Shown: positions 25,534-34,669, numbered from the stretch's first letter. The stretch: 59,375 bases of DNA from SBBG01 sp033717875 (GCA_033717875.1 JADDKJ010000018.1:1-59375); one strand, 5' to 3'. Notes: generated by a model not told the origin, from the letters alone. Made by a program: numbers and translations.

Positions 25534-26862
25534 ATGAGCGCGGTCATGCAAAATATCGAATTCCAGGATGCCTGGTTGACCGGGCTGCTGCCGCAAACAA
25601 CCGGGCTCGCCGGGCCGCCGTGGCTGGATGTGCTGCGCCTCGAAGCGGCCGATCGCGTCAACGCGCTGCACTTTCCGACCATGCGTGACGAGGACTGGCG
25701 CTTCAGCGATTTTTCGCTGCTGCGCAAGACGGTGTTTGCGACGGTCGAGGGCGCGGCATCAGGCTTGACCGCGGCCGACATCGAGCACTTCGTGTTGCCG
25801 GAGGCTGTCGCTAGCCGCCTGGTGTTCGTCGACGGTGTCTATGCCCCGCAGCTCTCATCGACTGCCGCTCTGCCGCAGGGTGTGATCGCCGGCAATTTGA
25901 TGCAGGAGCTGACCGCGCATGACGGCGCTGTTCGTACCCATCTCGCGCGGCAGGCTCATTTCCAGAGCGACGTTTTTGCCGCGCTCAATACCAGCCATAT
26001 CCGCGACGGCGCGCTGGTGTTGATCGCCAAGGATACCGTCTGCCCTGCGCCGATCCATCTGCTGTTCATCGCCACGGGCGGGGACGCGCCACAGGCAATC
26101 TATCCGCGTTGCCTGATCGTTGCCGGCCCGGGCAGCAACTGTACCTTGGTTGAAGATTATGTGGCGCTGGGGCCAGGCAGCTATTGCACCGCCGCTGTCA
26201 CCGAGATCACCGTGGAAGAGAACGCCTCGGTGCAACACACCCGTTTGCAGCGCGAGGCGCGCAGTGCGTTTCACATCGGTTACGGCGCGGTGGTGCTGAA
26301 GCGCGACAGCGTCTATCGCGCCAACAGCCTCACCTTCGGCGCGCGTTTGTCGCGTCATGATCTGCGCGTGGTGCAGAATGGCGAGGGTGCGCGCTGCACG
26401 CTCAATGGTCTGGCGCTGATGGCCGGACGGCAACTGGCCGACACGCATACCGTCATCGATCACGCCGTGCCCAATGGCAAGAGCGAGCAACTGCACAAGT
26501 GCATCGTCGATGACGGCGCGCATGCCGTGTTCAACGGCAAGATCTTCGTCCGCAAGGACGCGCAGCACACCGATGCCGCGCAACAGAGCCGCAACCTGCT
26601 GTTGTCGAGCAAGGGCCGCGTCGATGCCAAGCCGCAACTCGAGATCTTCGCCGATGACGTGAAATGCGCGCACGGCGCCACCGTCAGCCAGCTCGAGGCC
26701 GATGAGATGTTTTACCTCAACAGCCGCGGTCTGGATGCCAATGCCGCGCGCGATTTGCTGATCTATGCCTTTGCCGAGGACATCATCGACAGAATCCCTG
26801 TCGCCTCGCTCAAGCGGCGGCTCAGCGAGGAGTTGTCGTCACGGATCCTGGAGCACGCATGA
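25534..26862 (+). CDS. sufD: Fe-S cluster assembly protein SufD
   Basis: A 442-residue SufB paralogue. DEDWRFSDFSLL is the typical N-terminal tryptophan motif; EDYVALG, GARLSRHDLRVVQNGEGARCTLNGL and LDARAARDLLIYAFAEDII-like segments follow to the C-terminus. It contributes the heterodimer interface for cluster assembly and iron entry. Two bases separate it from sufC. Confidence 0.94.
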   Translation: MSAVMQNIEFQDAWLTGLLPQTTGLAGPPWLDVLRLEAADRVNALHFPTMRDEDWRFSDFSLLRKTVFATVEGAASGLTAADIEHFVLPEAVASRLVFVDGVYAPQLSSTAALPQGVIAGNLMQELTAHDGAVRTHLARQAHFQSDVFAALNTSHIRDGALVLIAKDTVCPAPIHLLFIATGGDAPQAIYPRCLIVAGPGSNCTLVEDYVALGPGSYCTAAVTEITVEENASVQHTRLQREARSAFHIGYGAVVLKRDSVYRANSLTFGARLSRHDLRVVQNGEGARCTLNGLALMAGRQLADTHTVIDHAVPNGKSEQLHKCIVDDGAHAVFNGKIFVRKDAQHTDAAQQSRNLLLSSKGRVDAKPQLEIFADDVKCAHGATVSQLEADEMFYLNSRGLDANAARDLLIYAFAEDIIDRIPVASLKRRLSEELSSRILEHA

Positions 26863-28121
26863 GCAACGCGCCCTTGATGAAAAGCGAGAAAGACGTATCC
26901 GGCGGCCTGGACGTCGCCCGCGTGCGTGCGGATTTTCCGATACTTCAGCGCAGCGTTCACGACAGGCCATTGGTGTATCTCGACAATGCCGCCAGCAGCC
27001 AGATGCCGCGGCAGGTCATCGACCGCCTGGTGTACTATCAGACTCATGAGCACGCCAATGTGCATCGCGGCGTGCACACCCTGAGCCAGCTCGCCAGCAC
27101 CGCGTTTGAAGACGCGCGCCGCACGGCGCAGCGTTTCCTTGGCGCGCGCGAGGAGCGCGAGATCGTCTTCGTGCGCGGCGCGACCGAGGCCATCAACCTG
27201 GTGATGAATAGCTATGGCCGCGCGTTCATCAAGGAAGGTGACGAGATCATCCTTTCCGCGATGGAGCATCATGCCAACATCGTTCCGTGGCAGATGCTGT
27301 GCCAGGAAAAAGGCGCCAGACTGCGCGTCATCCCGATGGACGACGCGGGAGAGCTGCTGCTCGATGAATACGAAAAACTGTTCAATGCGCGCACCCGCTT
27401 CGTTGCGCTCAGCCATGTTTCCAATGCCTTGGGCACGGTCAACCCGGTGCGCGAGATGGTCGCCACCGCCCATGCGCACGGCGTTCCGGTGCTGCTCGAC
27501 GGGGCGCAGGCCGCGCCGCATATCCCCGTCGACGTGCAGGCGCTGGACTGCGATTTTTATGTCTTCTCCGGCCACAAGCTGTGCGGCCCGACCGGCGCGG
27601 GCGTGCTGTATGGCAAGGCCGATCTGCTCGAAAGGATGCCACCCTGGCAGGGCGGTGGCGACATGATCTTGAATGTCACTTTCGAGCGCACCACATATAA
27701 CGAGTTGCCCTACAAGTTCGAGGCCGGCACGCCGGCCATCGCGCCGGTGATCGGCTTGGGTGCGGCCATCGATTATCTCACGGGTATCGGCCTGGAGCGG
27801 ATCGCGGCGCACGAGCACGCGCTGCTGGCTTATGCCACCGAAGCGGTGCGTGACATCGAGGGCTTGCGCATCATCGGTACGGCGCGGCACAAGGCGGCAG
27901 TGTTGTCGTTCACGCTCGGGGACATCCATCCCCACGACATCGGCACGATCCTCGATCAGCAGGGTATCGCCGTGCGCGCCGGCCACCACTGCGCCCAGCC
28001 GGTGATGCAGCGCTTCGGCGTGCCGGCCACGGCGCGCGCCTCGTTCGCCTTCTACAACACCTTCGAAGAAATCGACGCCTTGGTGAAAGGCATACATGAA
28101 GTGCGGAAGGTGTTCGCCTGA
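26859..28121 (+). CDS. sufS: Cysteine desulfurase SufS
   Basis: A 420-residue PLP enzyme, group II. The PLP lysine lies in FYVFSGHKLCGPTGAGVLYG and the catalytic Cys in RAGHHCAQPVMQRF. The N-terminal YLDNAASSQMPRQVID motif is typical. It transfers persulfide sulfur to SufU, encoded next. The four-base overlap with sufD shows coupling. Confidence 0.96.
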   Translation: MSNAPLMKSEKDVSGGLDVARVRADFPILQRSVHDRPLVYLDNAASSQMPRQVIDRLVYYQTHEHANVHRGVHTLSQLASTAFEDARRTAQRFLGAREEREIVFVRGATEAINLVMNSYGRAFIKEGDEIILSAMEHHANIVPWQMLCQEKGARLRVIPMDDAGELLLDEYEKLFNARTRFVALSHVSNALGTVNPVREMVATAHAHGVPVLLDGAQAAPHIPVDVQALDCDFYVFSGHKLCGPTGAGVLYGKADLLERMPPWQGGGDMILNVTFERTTYNELPYKFEAGTPAIAPVIGLGAAIDYLTGIGLERIAAHEHALLAYATEAVRDIEGLRIIGTARHKAAVLSFTLGDIHPHDIGTILDQQGIAVRAGHHCAQPVMQRFGVPATARASFAFYNTFEEIDALVKGIHEVRKVFA

Positions 28122-28579
28122 TGGTTGATCCACGCGCGCTATATCAGGAAGTGATCCTGGATCACAACAAGAAGCCGCGCAACTACGGTGTGCTGGAAGA
28201 TGCCAACCGCAAGGCGGAAGGCCACAACCCGGTGTGCGGCGACCACATCACGGTGTATCTGCACGTCGAAGGCGGGCAGGTGCAGGGCGTCAGCTTCGAA
28301 GGCCACAGTTGCGCGATCTGCAAGGCTTCGGCCTCGATGATGACCACCCAGGTGAAAGGCAAAAGCGTCGCGGAGGCCGAAACGCTGGTGCAAGAGTTCC
28401 GCGACATGATAACCGGCAAGCTCGACATCGGGAATCAGCCCCATCACTTGGGCCGTCTCACGGTGTTTTCCGGTGTGCGCGAGCTGCCGTCGCGAGTGAA
28501 GTGCGCCGTGTTGCCGTGGCACACCCTGCATGCGGCATTCGCCGCGCAGGAGAGTGTCTCCACGGAAAAGGAGTTTTGA
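28121..28579 (+). CDS. sufU: SufU-type sulfur-transfer/scaffold protein
   Basis: A 152-residue IscU-fold protein with its three cysteines in HNPVCGDHI, GHSCAICKASASMM and RVKCAVLPWHTL. The insertion before the last Cys marks the SufU branch, which accepts sulfur from SufS through zinc-ligand exchange. The presence of SufU and absence of SufE/SufA is the arrangement of Firmicutes and several gammaproteobacterial lineages. Confidence 0.9.
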   Translation: MVDPRALYQEVILDHNKKPRNYGVLEDANRKAEGHNPVCGDHITVYLHVEGGQVQGVSFEGHSCAICKASASMMTTQVKGKSVAEAETLVQEFRDMITGKLDIGNQPHHLGRLTVFSGVRELPSRVKCAVLPWHTLHAAFAAQESVSTEKEF

Positions 28580-28586
28580 CGGATTG

Positions 28587-28622
28587 TCCGGGTTACGCCC
28601 TGCGGGCCGACCCAGCTTACGT
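28587..28622. repeat. Possible REP-like fragment between sufU and nfu
   Basis: The 57-base gap contains GGGTTACGCCCTGCGGGCCG followed by ACCCAGCTTACG. From memory this resembles a common proteobacterial dispersed repeat. GCCC-tgcGGGC forms a small stem. I see no second copy in this window, so the call is tentative. Confidence 0.35.
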
Positions 28623-28636
28623 GTTACGTGTGAATC

Positions 28637-29197
28637 ATGCCCAAGATCGCAGATATCGAAAAAACTCCGAACCCCAATGCCATGCGGTTCGTACTCAAGG
28701 AGCCGCTCACCCAGGGTGTGGCGCGTTCGTTTGAGAACGCCGAGCAAGCGGCGGGTGATCCATTGGCCGCGGCGCTGTTCGCCGTGCCGCATGTGACCAA
28801 TGTGTTTTATGTGGATCGCTGGCTGACCGTGACGCAGGATGGCGAGGCCTATTGGGACAAGCTGTTGCTGTTGCTCGCCCCGCCAATCCGCGCCGCTGCG
28901 GCGGCCACGCCGGTATCGGCTGGCGAAGCTGAAGAGGCGACGCCGCGAAAAACACGGGTTGCGCCAGAGGACGAAGAACGCCTGGCGCAGATCAACGCCG
29001 TGCTCGACGAGCGCGTGCGGCCGGCGTTGCTCAGCGATGGCGGCGGACTGGAGATATTGGAATTCGCCGACAACAAGCTGGTCATCCGCTATCAGGGCGC
29101 GTGCGGCACCTGCCCCAGCTCCCTGAGCGGTACGCTCATGGCCATCGAGAGCGTCATCCGCTCCGTTGACCCTGATGTCGAAGTGATCGCGGTGTAA
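28637..29197 (+). CDS. Nfu-type Fe-S cluster carrier (NfuA-like with Nfu_N domain)
   Basis: A 186-residue two-domain protein. The N-terminal Nfu_N domain (IEKTPNPNAMRFVLKEPL) is the eukaryote/alphaproteobacteria-like version. The C-terminal NifU domain holds the cluster motif CGTCPSS (C-x2-C). A 25-residue linker joins them. It likely delivers clusters made by the SUF genes upstream. Confidence 0.92.
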   Translation: MPKIADIEKTPNPNAMRFVLKEPLTQGVARSFENAEQAAGDPLAAALFAVPHVTNVFYVDRWLTVTQDGEAYWDKLLLLLAPPIRAAAAATPVSAGEAEEATPRKTRVAPEDEERLAQINAVLDERVRPALLSDGGGLEILEFADNKLVIRYQGACGTCPSSLSGTLMAIESVIRSVDPDVEVIAV

Positions 29198-29198
29198 C

Positions 29199-29519
29199 AT
29201 GTCCGATTGGGTGACGGTTGCGAAGGCGGGTGAAATCGCCCCTGGCGCATGCAAGGTCGTCGATGTCGATGGCGTGCTGATCGCCACGTTCAACATCGAC
29301 GGCGAGTATCATGCCATCGAGGATGTTTGCACCCATGACGGTGGATTGCTGACGGGTGGCAAGATCGAGGACGGCGTGATCGTCTGCCCGCGCCACGGCG
29401 CGCGTTTCTGCATCAAGACCGGCGAGGCCCTGACCGCCCCCGCCTACGAACCCACTGCCACATTTCCGGTGCGGGTGGCGGGAGATGAAATCCAGGTGCG
29501 GGACGACCGCTGGGATTGA
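29199..29519 (+). CDS. Rieske-type 2Fe-2S ferredoxin
   Basis: A 106-residue single Rieske domain. Cluster ligands are visible in DVCTHDGGLL (C-x-H) and CPRHGARFC (C-x2-H). Such small ferredoxins often end suf operons, where they may supply electrons. It follows nfu by one base. Confidence 0.93.
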   Translation: MSDWVTVAKAGEIAPGACKVVDVDGVLIATFNIDGEYHAIEDVCTHDGGLLTGGKIEDGVIVCPRHGARFCIKTGEALTAPAYEPTATFPVRVAGDEIQVRDDRWD

Positions 29520-29559
29520 ACCTAAAAACGGCAATAGGTTCCAATTGCCTGAACCTGCT

Positions 29560-31053
29560 TCAGCGCTTCTTTGACGCCTGCCGCGCCTTCGCCTTGCGTT
29601 TTGCCTCTTCGATTTGCTGCGGTGTCATGATATTGCCGAGATACTCCACGATCGGCTTGGCCGCCTCGACATGGCTGGCCGCGGCAAGGCTCAGCCAGGC
29701 GTAGGCCTCGACGTTGTCGAGGGGCACGCCTTTGCCCAGTGTATATAACCTGCCCAGCCGGTACTGGGCGTCGGCGACGCCTTGAGCGGCGGCTTTCTGA
29801 TACAACCTGGCGGCTTCGCTATAGTCCTGCGTCGTGCTTTCGCCCTTCTCGTGCCGCAATCCCTCTTTATAGTGCGCGGTGGCGTCTCCAGAAACGATGG
29901 GTTTGCTCGCGGGTTCAGCGGCGGCTTGGTGAGAGGGGGACGGTGGAGGCGCATCGACCGTCTTGGGTGCCGGTGCTGTCGGTGGCGGCGGGGTTTTCGC
30001 GCTCGGCAAGGTGGCGGGTGTTTGCTTTTGCTCGATAGCGCTGGTTTTCGGCGCAACATCTTTCGCGGCCGTAGGGTTGTGGAAGGGCGGCGCGGGCTTG
30101 CCGCTGGATTTGTCGGCAGAGTTTGCCGCCTTGGCTTGCGGCGTAACGATCTTTTCCTGGGCAGGCTGGGCTGCGTTGCCGGTGTTGGCATTCATGGCGA
30201 GCGTCTTGGCGGGTTGAACAGGTTGGACCTGTTCCGCGGCTTTGTTCGGTGCCTTTACGACGGCAGGGGGTGTTGGCGCGGTGGTTGGTTTTTCCGGCGG
30301 AACTGCTGCTGGTGGCGTCTGGTGAGTGTCCGGTGCGGATGCGATTTTCTCAGGGTGGTCGTTTGCGGGAGAAATGGCTCTGCTTGAGACGATGCCTTGT
30401 TCCCCGGCGGGTGCCGTTCCCTTTTGTGGCGGCGTGGTAGTTGCGGCCGGTGCATCTTGTGTGCTGTTTTGGACGACGGCGGTGCCGGACAAGGAGTTGG
30501 ACGCCAAGGGCGCGATCTCTACATTGTCATTCCGGCCTGGCAACAAGAATGCCAGAAAGCCGCCTACCAGCGCGATGCCCAATACGGCCGTGGCGATCCT
30601 TACCCTGGTTGGCCCTGACGGCATCTCGCTGGTATAGGGCGGTGGCATCGTTTCCGAGGGCTTTGCAGCGTTCTGGACGGTGTCATTGCGCTGGGGAACG
30701 GGTTTTTCGGGAGCGCTGGGCCGGCTCGCAGGCTGCTCCGGTGCTGGCGAAGCCGCTGGGGGCGGTTCTGGCGGAGCGGCCGGAGGTGTTGGCGTTACGG
30801 GAGCGTGCCTGGTCTGGACTGCATCGTGGTGATTGTGGTGTAGGCCCAGACTGAGATCGTAAGCCGCTCTTTTCTTCGTATTGGAAAGGATGCTGTAAGC
30901 GTAGTTGATAGCCTTGAGGATTTCCTCGGAATGCGGGTCGCCCCGGTTTTTGTCGGGATGATGGCGCTGTACCAGGCTTTTATAGGCCGTCCTGATGGAT
31001 TCCGCGGAAGCATCGGGGCTGATCCCGAAGATGTCGTAAAGCGTTTTTTTCAT
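29560..31053 (-). CDS. DnaJ-domain protein with membrane helix, Pro/Ala-rich linker and Sel1 repeats
   Basis: A 497-residue protein. An N-terminal J domain (YDIFGISPDASAESIRTAYKSLVQRHHPDK, with the HPD motif) opens it; one hydrophobic helix (VRIATAVLGIALVGGFLAFLL) follows near residue 165. Then comes a ~220-residue low-complexity Pro/Ala/Lys linker and two Sel1/TPR-like repeats (SEAARLYQKAAAQGVADAQYRLGRLYTLGKGV). The J domain should face the cytosol and recruit DnaK; the Sel1 end would be periplasmic if the helix spans the membrane. Function unknown. It is the last chromosomal gene before the ICE boundary. Confidence 0.8.
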   Translation of the reverse strand: MKKTLYDIFGISPDASAESIRTAYKSLVQRHHPDKNRGDPHSEEILKAINYAYSILSNTKKRAAYDLSLGLHHNHHDAVQTRHAPVTPTPPAAPPEPPPAASPAPEQPASRPSAPEKPVPQRNDTVQNAAKPSETMPPPYTSEMPSGPTRVRIATAVLGIALVGGFLAFLLPGRNDNVEIAPLASNSLSGTAVVQNSTQDAPAATTTPPQKGTAPAGEQGIVSSRAISPANDHPEKIASAPDTHQTPPAAVPPEKPTTAPTPPAVVKAPNKAAEQVQPVQPAKTLAMNANTGNAAQPAQEKIVTPQAKAANSADKSSGKPAPPFHNPTAAKDVAPKTSAIEQKQTPATLPSAKTPPPPTAPAPKTVDAPPPSPSHQAAAEPASKPIVSGDATAHYKEGLRHEKGESTTQDYSEAARLYQKAAAQGVADAQYRLGRLYTLGKGVPLDNVEAYAWLSLAAASHVEAAKPIVEYLGNIMTPQQIEEAKRKAKARQASKKR

Positions 31054-31162
31054 TGTTCAGCAATGCGCCGTTGCACTCGTTAGCGCAGCAAATCTTGCGT
31101 GACTACCGAGGAAGGCGCGGCGTTAGCTCTCTCTCACGATACGGTGAATCAAGGTTTATTAT

Positions 31163-31213
31163 GGTGCCGGCGAGAGGAATCGAACCCCCGACCCACTGAT
31201 TACAAATCAGTAA
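31163..31213 (-). tRNA. 3' fragment of tRNA-Thr (UGU), ICE attachment site
   Basis: On the minus strand ACTGA-TTTGTAA-TCAGT is an anticodon arm with UGU. It is followed by a variable loop, a GGTTCGATTCC T-arm and an acceptor 3' strand ending GCCGGCACCA. No D-arm or 5' acceptor strand exists upstream; the sequence breaks into TAATTACC. Such partial tRNAs are the att copy left at one end of a tRNA-integrated element. The tRNA 3' end points to the chromosome, so the intact gene should be at the other end of the element, beyond the window. Confidence 0.85.
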
Positions 31214-31279
31214 TTACCAAAAAACTTTGCGACATTTTTTAGCCGCCCTCAGCGTGTAGTCCCCTCAACAGGAGGCTGC

Positions 31280-32125
31280 ATGTCTGTCAAGGTCACCATT
31301 GTATCCACCAAAGGCGGGGTCGGCAAGACAACGCTGACTGCCAATCTCGGCGGCCTGCTCGCCGACCTGGGTCAAAAAGTGCTGCTCATCGATGCCGATG
31401 TGCAGCCCTCACTTTCCAGTTACTACCCCCTCGCAGTGCGCGCGCCGCACGGTCTCTCCACGCTTATCACCCGCACCGTCACCGAGGGGGTGATCTGTTC
31501 AACCGCCATCGACCGTCTGGACCTGGTGGTGTCGGACGATCCCGAAGGGGAACTGCAGAACTGGATTCTGCGCACCCCCGATGGCCGAGTGCGCCTCAAG
31601 CATATCCTTACTGCACTCGATGCGCATTACGACATCATCCTGATAGATACCCAAGGCGCTGTCGGGCCGCTTCAGGATGCGGCGGTGCTCGCCGCCGACA
31701 TGCTGCTGTCCCCCATCCCCTCCGAAATCCTGCCCGCACGCGAGTTTACCCGTGGCACGCTGGAAATGCTGGATCGCCTGCGCCCGATGGCACACTGGGG
31801 TGCCCCGGTCGCGCCGCTACGGGGCCTGATCTACCGCCAGGGGCGCACCGCGGACGCCCGGCGCATCGTCCAGGAGCTGCGCGGACTCACCTTCGCCCCC
31901 TCGCGCGGCGCCATCACTATCATTGACACCACGGTGCCCGATACGGTGGCCTACCGCGAGGCCGCCACGCACCATCAGCCAGTGCACCGGTGGGAACCCC
32001 GTCGTGACGGTCCGACCCCAAGTGCAAAAGACACCATGCTGGCGCTCGTCCATGAGCTGTTTCCCCATCTGGCCCATCTTTCTTTGCCAGCAAAGCAAAT
32101 TAGCAGCGTCATTAACTTGGCTTAA
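31280..32125 (+). CDS. parA: ICE partition ATPase ParA/Soj
   Basis: A 281-residue deviant Walker-A ATPase (STKGGVGKTTLTANLGGLLA; LLIDADVQPSLSSYYP; IILIDTQGAVGPLQDAAVLAADMLL). In PFGI-1-class ICEs this gene is the first beside the att end and helps keep the excised circle. AGGAGG stands ahead of the ATG. The dnaB-like gene usually found directly after it in this ICE class is missing. Confidence 0.92.
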   Translation: MSVKVTIVSTKGGVGKTTLTANLGGLLADLGQKVLLIDADVQPSLSSYYPLAVRAPHGLSTLITRTVTEGVICSTAIDRLDLVVSDDPEGELQNWILRTPDGRVRLKHILTALDAHYDIILIDTQGAVGPLQDAAVLAADMLLSPIPSEILPAREFTRGTLEMLDRLRPMAHWGAPVAPLRGLIYRQGRTADARRIVQELRGLTFAPSRGAITIIDTTVPDTVAYREAATHHQPVHRWEPRRDGPTPSAKDTMLALVHELFPHLAHLSLPAKQISSVINLA

Positions 32126-32139
32126 GAAGGAAAAATGCG

Positions 32140-32496
32140 ATGAAAAAACCACGTTCAATAGTGATGCGGGTACCCATCGACCGGATCAAACCGTATGACG
32201 GCAATATCTGGCTGGAGAGCGATCCCGAATATAACGATCTTGCCAGCCTCATCGCAACCTATGGGCAGGAGGGCGAGCTGCCCATCACCCGCCGTCCGGA
32301 CGAGGCGCATTACATGATCGCCAAGGGCGGCAACACCCGGCTGGAGATCATGCAAGAACTCTGGCAAGCGGGCGATGCGCGCTTCCAGGCGTTCAACTGC
32401 CGGTTCTATCCGTGGACCTGCGAAAGCGATGTGCTGGCGGCCCACATTGCCGAGAATGAAGTGCGCGGCGACAACGCTCAGGGGAAAATACGATGA
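32140..32496 (+). CDS. Stand-alone ParB N-terminal domain, truncated duplicate of the next gene
   Basis: A 118-residue protein closely matching residues ~38-143 of the adjacent ParB: both contain DRIKPYDGNI, GQEGELPITRRP, AKGGNTRLEIM, LWQAGDARFQ and SDVLAAHIAENEVRGDN. It then ends abruptly (AQGKIR) with no HTH domain. It has a good start (AAGGAAAAATGCG before ATG) and overlaps the next start by four bases, so it is translated. It should retain the CTP/N-domain fold without DNA-binding ability and might modulate ParB. Confidence 0.8.
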   Translation: MKKPRSIVMRVPIDRIKPYDGNIWLESDPEYNDLASLIATYGQEGELPITRRPDEAHYMIAKGGNTRLEIMQELWQAGDARFQAFNCRFYPWTCESDVLAAHIAENEVRGDNAQGKIR

Positions 32497-34055
32497 AAAA
32501 ATCACTTTCGGACGATCAATTACGTTCCAGTTTACTGGTCGGTAATTTTGGACGCAGCACAGAATTACCCCCACCCGGTGACCCTATAACGGTCATGACG
32601 ATGCCTGGGGTCGCCATCGACCGGATCAAACCTTATGACGGCAATATCCGGCTGGCGCGCAATCCCAAGTACGACGATATATATCACCGCATTGTAACTC
32701 TGGGGCAGGAGGGCGAGCTGCCCATCACCCGCCGTCCGGGTGAGGCGCATTTCATGATCGCCAAGGGCGGCAACACCCGGCTGGAGATTATGCACGGGCT
32801 ATGGCAAGCAGGCGATGCGCGTTTCCAGGTGATCAACTGCCGGTTCTATCCCTGGACCAGCGAAAGCGACGTGCTGGCGGCCCACATTGCCGAGAATGAA
32901 GTGCGCGGCGACAACACCTTCATCGAGAAAGCGCTCGCGCTGCAGACGTTGCGCCAGCGTCTTGAAGATGAGACGGGGGAGACGCTGGGGTTGCGGGAGT
33001 TCGTGCGGCGCCTCGCCGATCCGGAGTTCGGGATCGGGCTGAACATCTCCAAGTCCCAGATGCACCGCCTGCACTACGCCGCGCAGTATCTCTACCCCCT
33101 GCTTCCCGAGGCACTGCGCGCTGGGATGGGGTCGCGCCCGGTCGAGGCCATCCAGAAGATAGAGAGCCTGTACCGCGATTATTGGAGAAAGCGTGGACCC
33201 GCAGGTACCTCTCCCGAGGCGCAGACTGCCGAGTTTGATGTCCTGTTTGGCGAAGTGCTGTCTGCGCAGGACGGCCCGGATTTCGTGATAGACGCAGTAC
33301 GTCCCGCGTTGGACGATAGCCTGTCCAGCGTGTTGGATCGGCCCTTACGCAGTATCCAGGCCGAGATCGCGGCACTGGGCGCAGGTATTGAGCTGGGCGC
33401 CGATACCCCGCCCGACACCGATGATGAGGTGACGCCCCCGCCCGGACAACCGCACCGTCCGGGGTCATTCTCCCAGCCACCCGGGCTCCCTCTTTCCCAA
33501 CGTGGGACAGATAAGACACCTGCGGTACCTGACACGCCAGGGATTAAATCACGCCCACCTGCCGTACCGCCTGAGCCGGGTGCCGGTGCCGGTACTGGAC
33601 AGGACGATTACACCGGTCCCATGGATGTGCGTTCCTTGCGCAACCGCAGCTACGTTCTGGCCCTTCGGTTGGCCCAGCGCCACGGCCTGGCCGAGTGCAT
33701 CACCAGTCATCCAAAGATGGGACTGGGATACCGGGTCGATCTACCGGAGCAGATTTTAAATGAGAACGACCCGGCCCATTGGATCTGGTGGCTGTTAGTC
33801 AGTTATTCCGAACAGATGATCATCGCAGGCAACAAAACCCGGCTGCCGCCGGACCACCGGCTGGGCGCGCTTGCGCTGGCAAACCGCTGGGATGATATCT
33901 ATGCGGTGGTGGGCAGACCCCGATGGATCCACCTGCCCTTCGCTTTTTTAAGTAACCCGCAGGTGCGGGACGCCGATTTCGACGATGTGATGTTGTTGAT
34001 CCAAAACACGCGCCGACTCAGGAGCCAGCAGAGTGATTCATCTTTATGGGATTAG
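32493..34055 (+). CDS. parB: ICE ParB-family protein (PFGI-1 class)
   Basis: A 520-residue protein. The ParB/Srx-like N-domain spans ~38-145 (DRIKPYDGNIRL...ENEVRGDNTFIEKALAL), then an HTH region (ETLGLREFVRRLADPEFGIGLNISKSQMHRLHYAAQYL), a Pro/Gly-rich linker (~305-375) and a C-terminal domain of about 135 residues. This size and layout fit the ICE-type ParB family (TIGR03764-like). It probably binds a centromere on the element; palindromic repeats at 36.1 kb are a candidate. Confidence 0.88.
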   Translation: MKKSLSDDQLRSSLLVGNFGRSTELPPPGDPITVMTMPGVAIDRIKPYDGNIRLARNPKYDDIYHRIVTLGQEGELPITRRPGEAHFMIAKGGNTRLEIMHGLWQAGDARFQVINCRFYPWTSESDVLAAHIAENEVRGDNTFIEKALALQTLRQRLEDETGETLGLREFVRRLADPEFGIGLNISKSQMHRLHYAAQYLYPLLPEALRAGMGSRPVEAIQKIESLYRDYWRKRGPAGTSPEAQTAEFDVLFGEVLSAQDGPDFVIDAVRPALDDSLSSVLDRPLRSIQAEIAALGAGIELGADTPPDTDDEVTPPPGQPHRPGSFSQPPGLPLSQRGTDKTPAVPDTPGIKSRPPAVPPEPGAGAGTGQDDYTGPMDVRSLRNRSYVLALRLAQRHGLAECITSHPKMGLGYRVDLPEQILNENDPAHWIWWLLVSYSEQMIIAGNKTRLPPDHRLGALALANRWDDIYAVVGRPRWIHLPFAFLSNPQVRDADFDDVMLLIQNTRRLRSQQSDSSLWD

Positions 34056-34084
34056 TTTTCTAACCAACACCGGGGAGAAAGTTT

Positions 34085-34669
34085 ATGCACACCGATAGCT
34101 ACACACATTTGATCATCGCCAAGATTCTGAAACTCTATACCAGGGGCGGATTCAATGAAGTAAAAGAATCAGGCATACGGGGGTTAACCAAGGTGCATCT
34201 TGATCGTCTGGCCAGTATGACGGTCACGCAACTCGACCAATTTTGCGAGGTTCCTGTTGATCAGGTCACGCGTATTGTTTTCTCTGAAGAGCGTCTGGAT
34301 ATCGTGTTAAAGCTGTGGGACGCACGCCAGCAGGATCAGGCCAATCAGGAGAACCTGATTCGATGGGGGGCATCGCTGCCGCTCATGGAGGAGGAATTTG
34401 GCATGAGCGGCGCGGAATATGCGGCGCTGCGACGGAAATTGAATATCGATACCAATGGCCGCCCGCCGAAACTTTCGGAAGAAGATGAACTGCGTGTCCT
34501 GCGCCTGTGGCAGGAGCATAAGTCGCTGCCGAGCCGTCAACGCTGGCTGGCACTGGGGCAAGCGGGTATTCCCCTTAATTCGGCGTGGACAGTCATTCAG
34601 CAAGCGCGTTCCGGGGAGGCATTCGGTGACGATAGTGATTTACGGCCTGCCGGGTCAGCCAAGAAATGA
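34085..34669 (+). CDS. DUF2857-family ICE protein
   Basis: A 194-residue alpha-helical protein: LIIAKILKLYTRGGFNEVKESGIRGLTKVHLDRLASMTVTQL... and a second HTH-like half (SEEDELRVLRLWQEHKSLPSRQRWLALGQAGIPLNSAWTVIQQ). DUF2857 proteins follow ParB in PFGI-1-class ICEs; transcription-factor-like folds have been suggested. It lies between parB and the STY4528-type gene as expected. Confidence 0.75.
   Translation: MHTDSYTHLIIAKILKLYTRGGFNEVKESGIRGLTKVHLDRLASMTVTQLDQFCEVPVDQVTRIVFSEERLDIVLKLWDARQQDQANQENLIRWGASLPLMEEEFGMSGAEYAALRRKLNIDTNGRPPKLSEEDELRVLRLWQEHKSLPSRQRWLALGQAGIPLNSAWTVIQQARSGEAFGDDSDLRPAGSAKK

Noticed and set aside
26763..28133. Minus-strand frame of 456 codons opposite sufS
   Set aside because: Shadow of sufS, which has all catalytic motifs.
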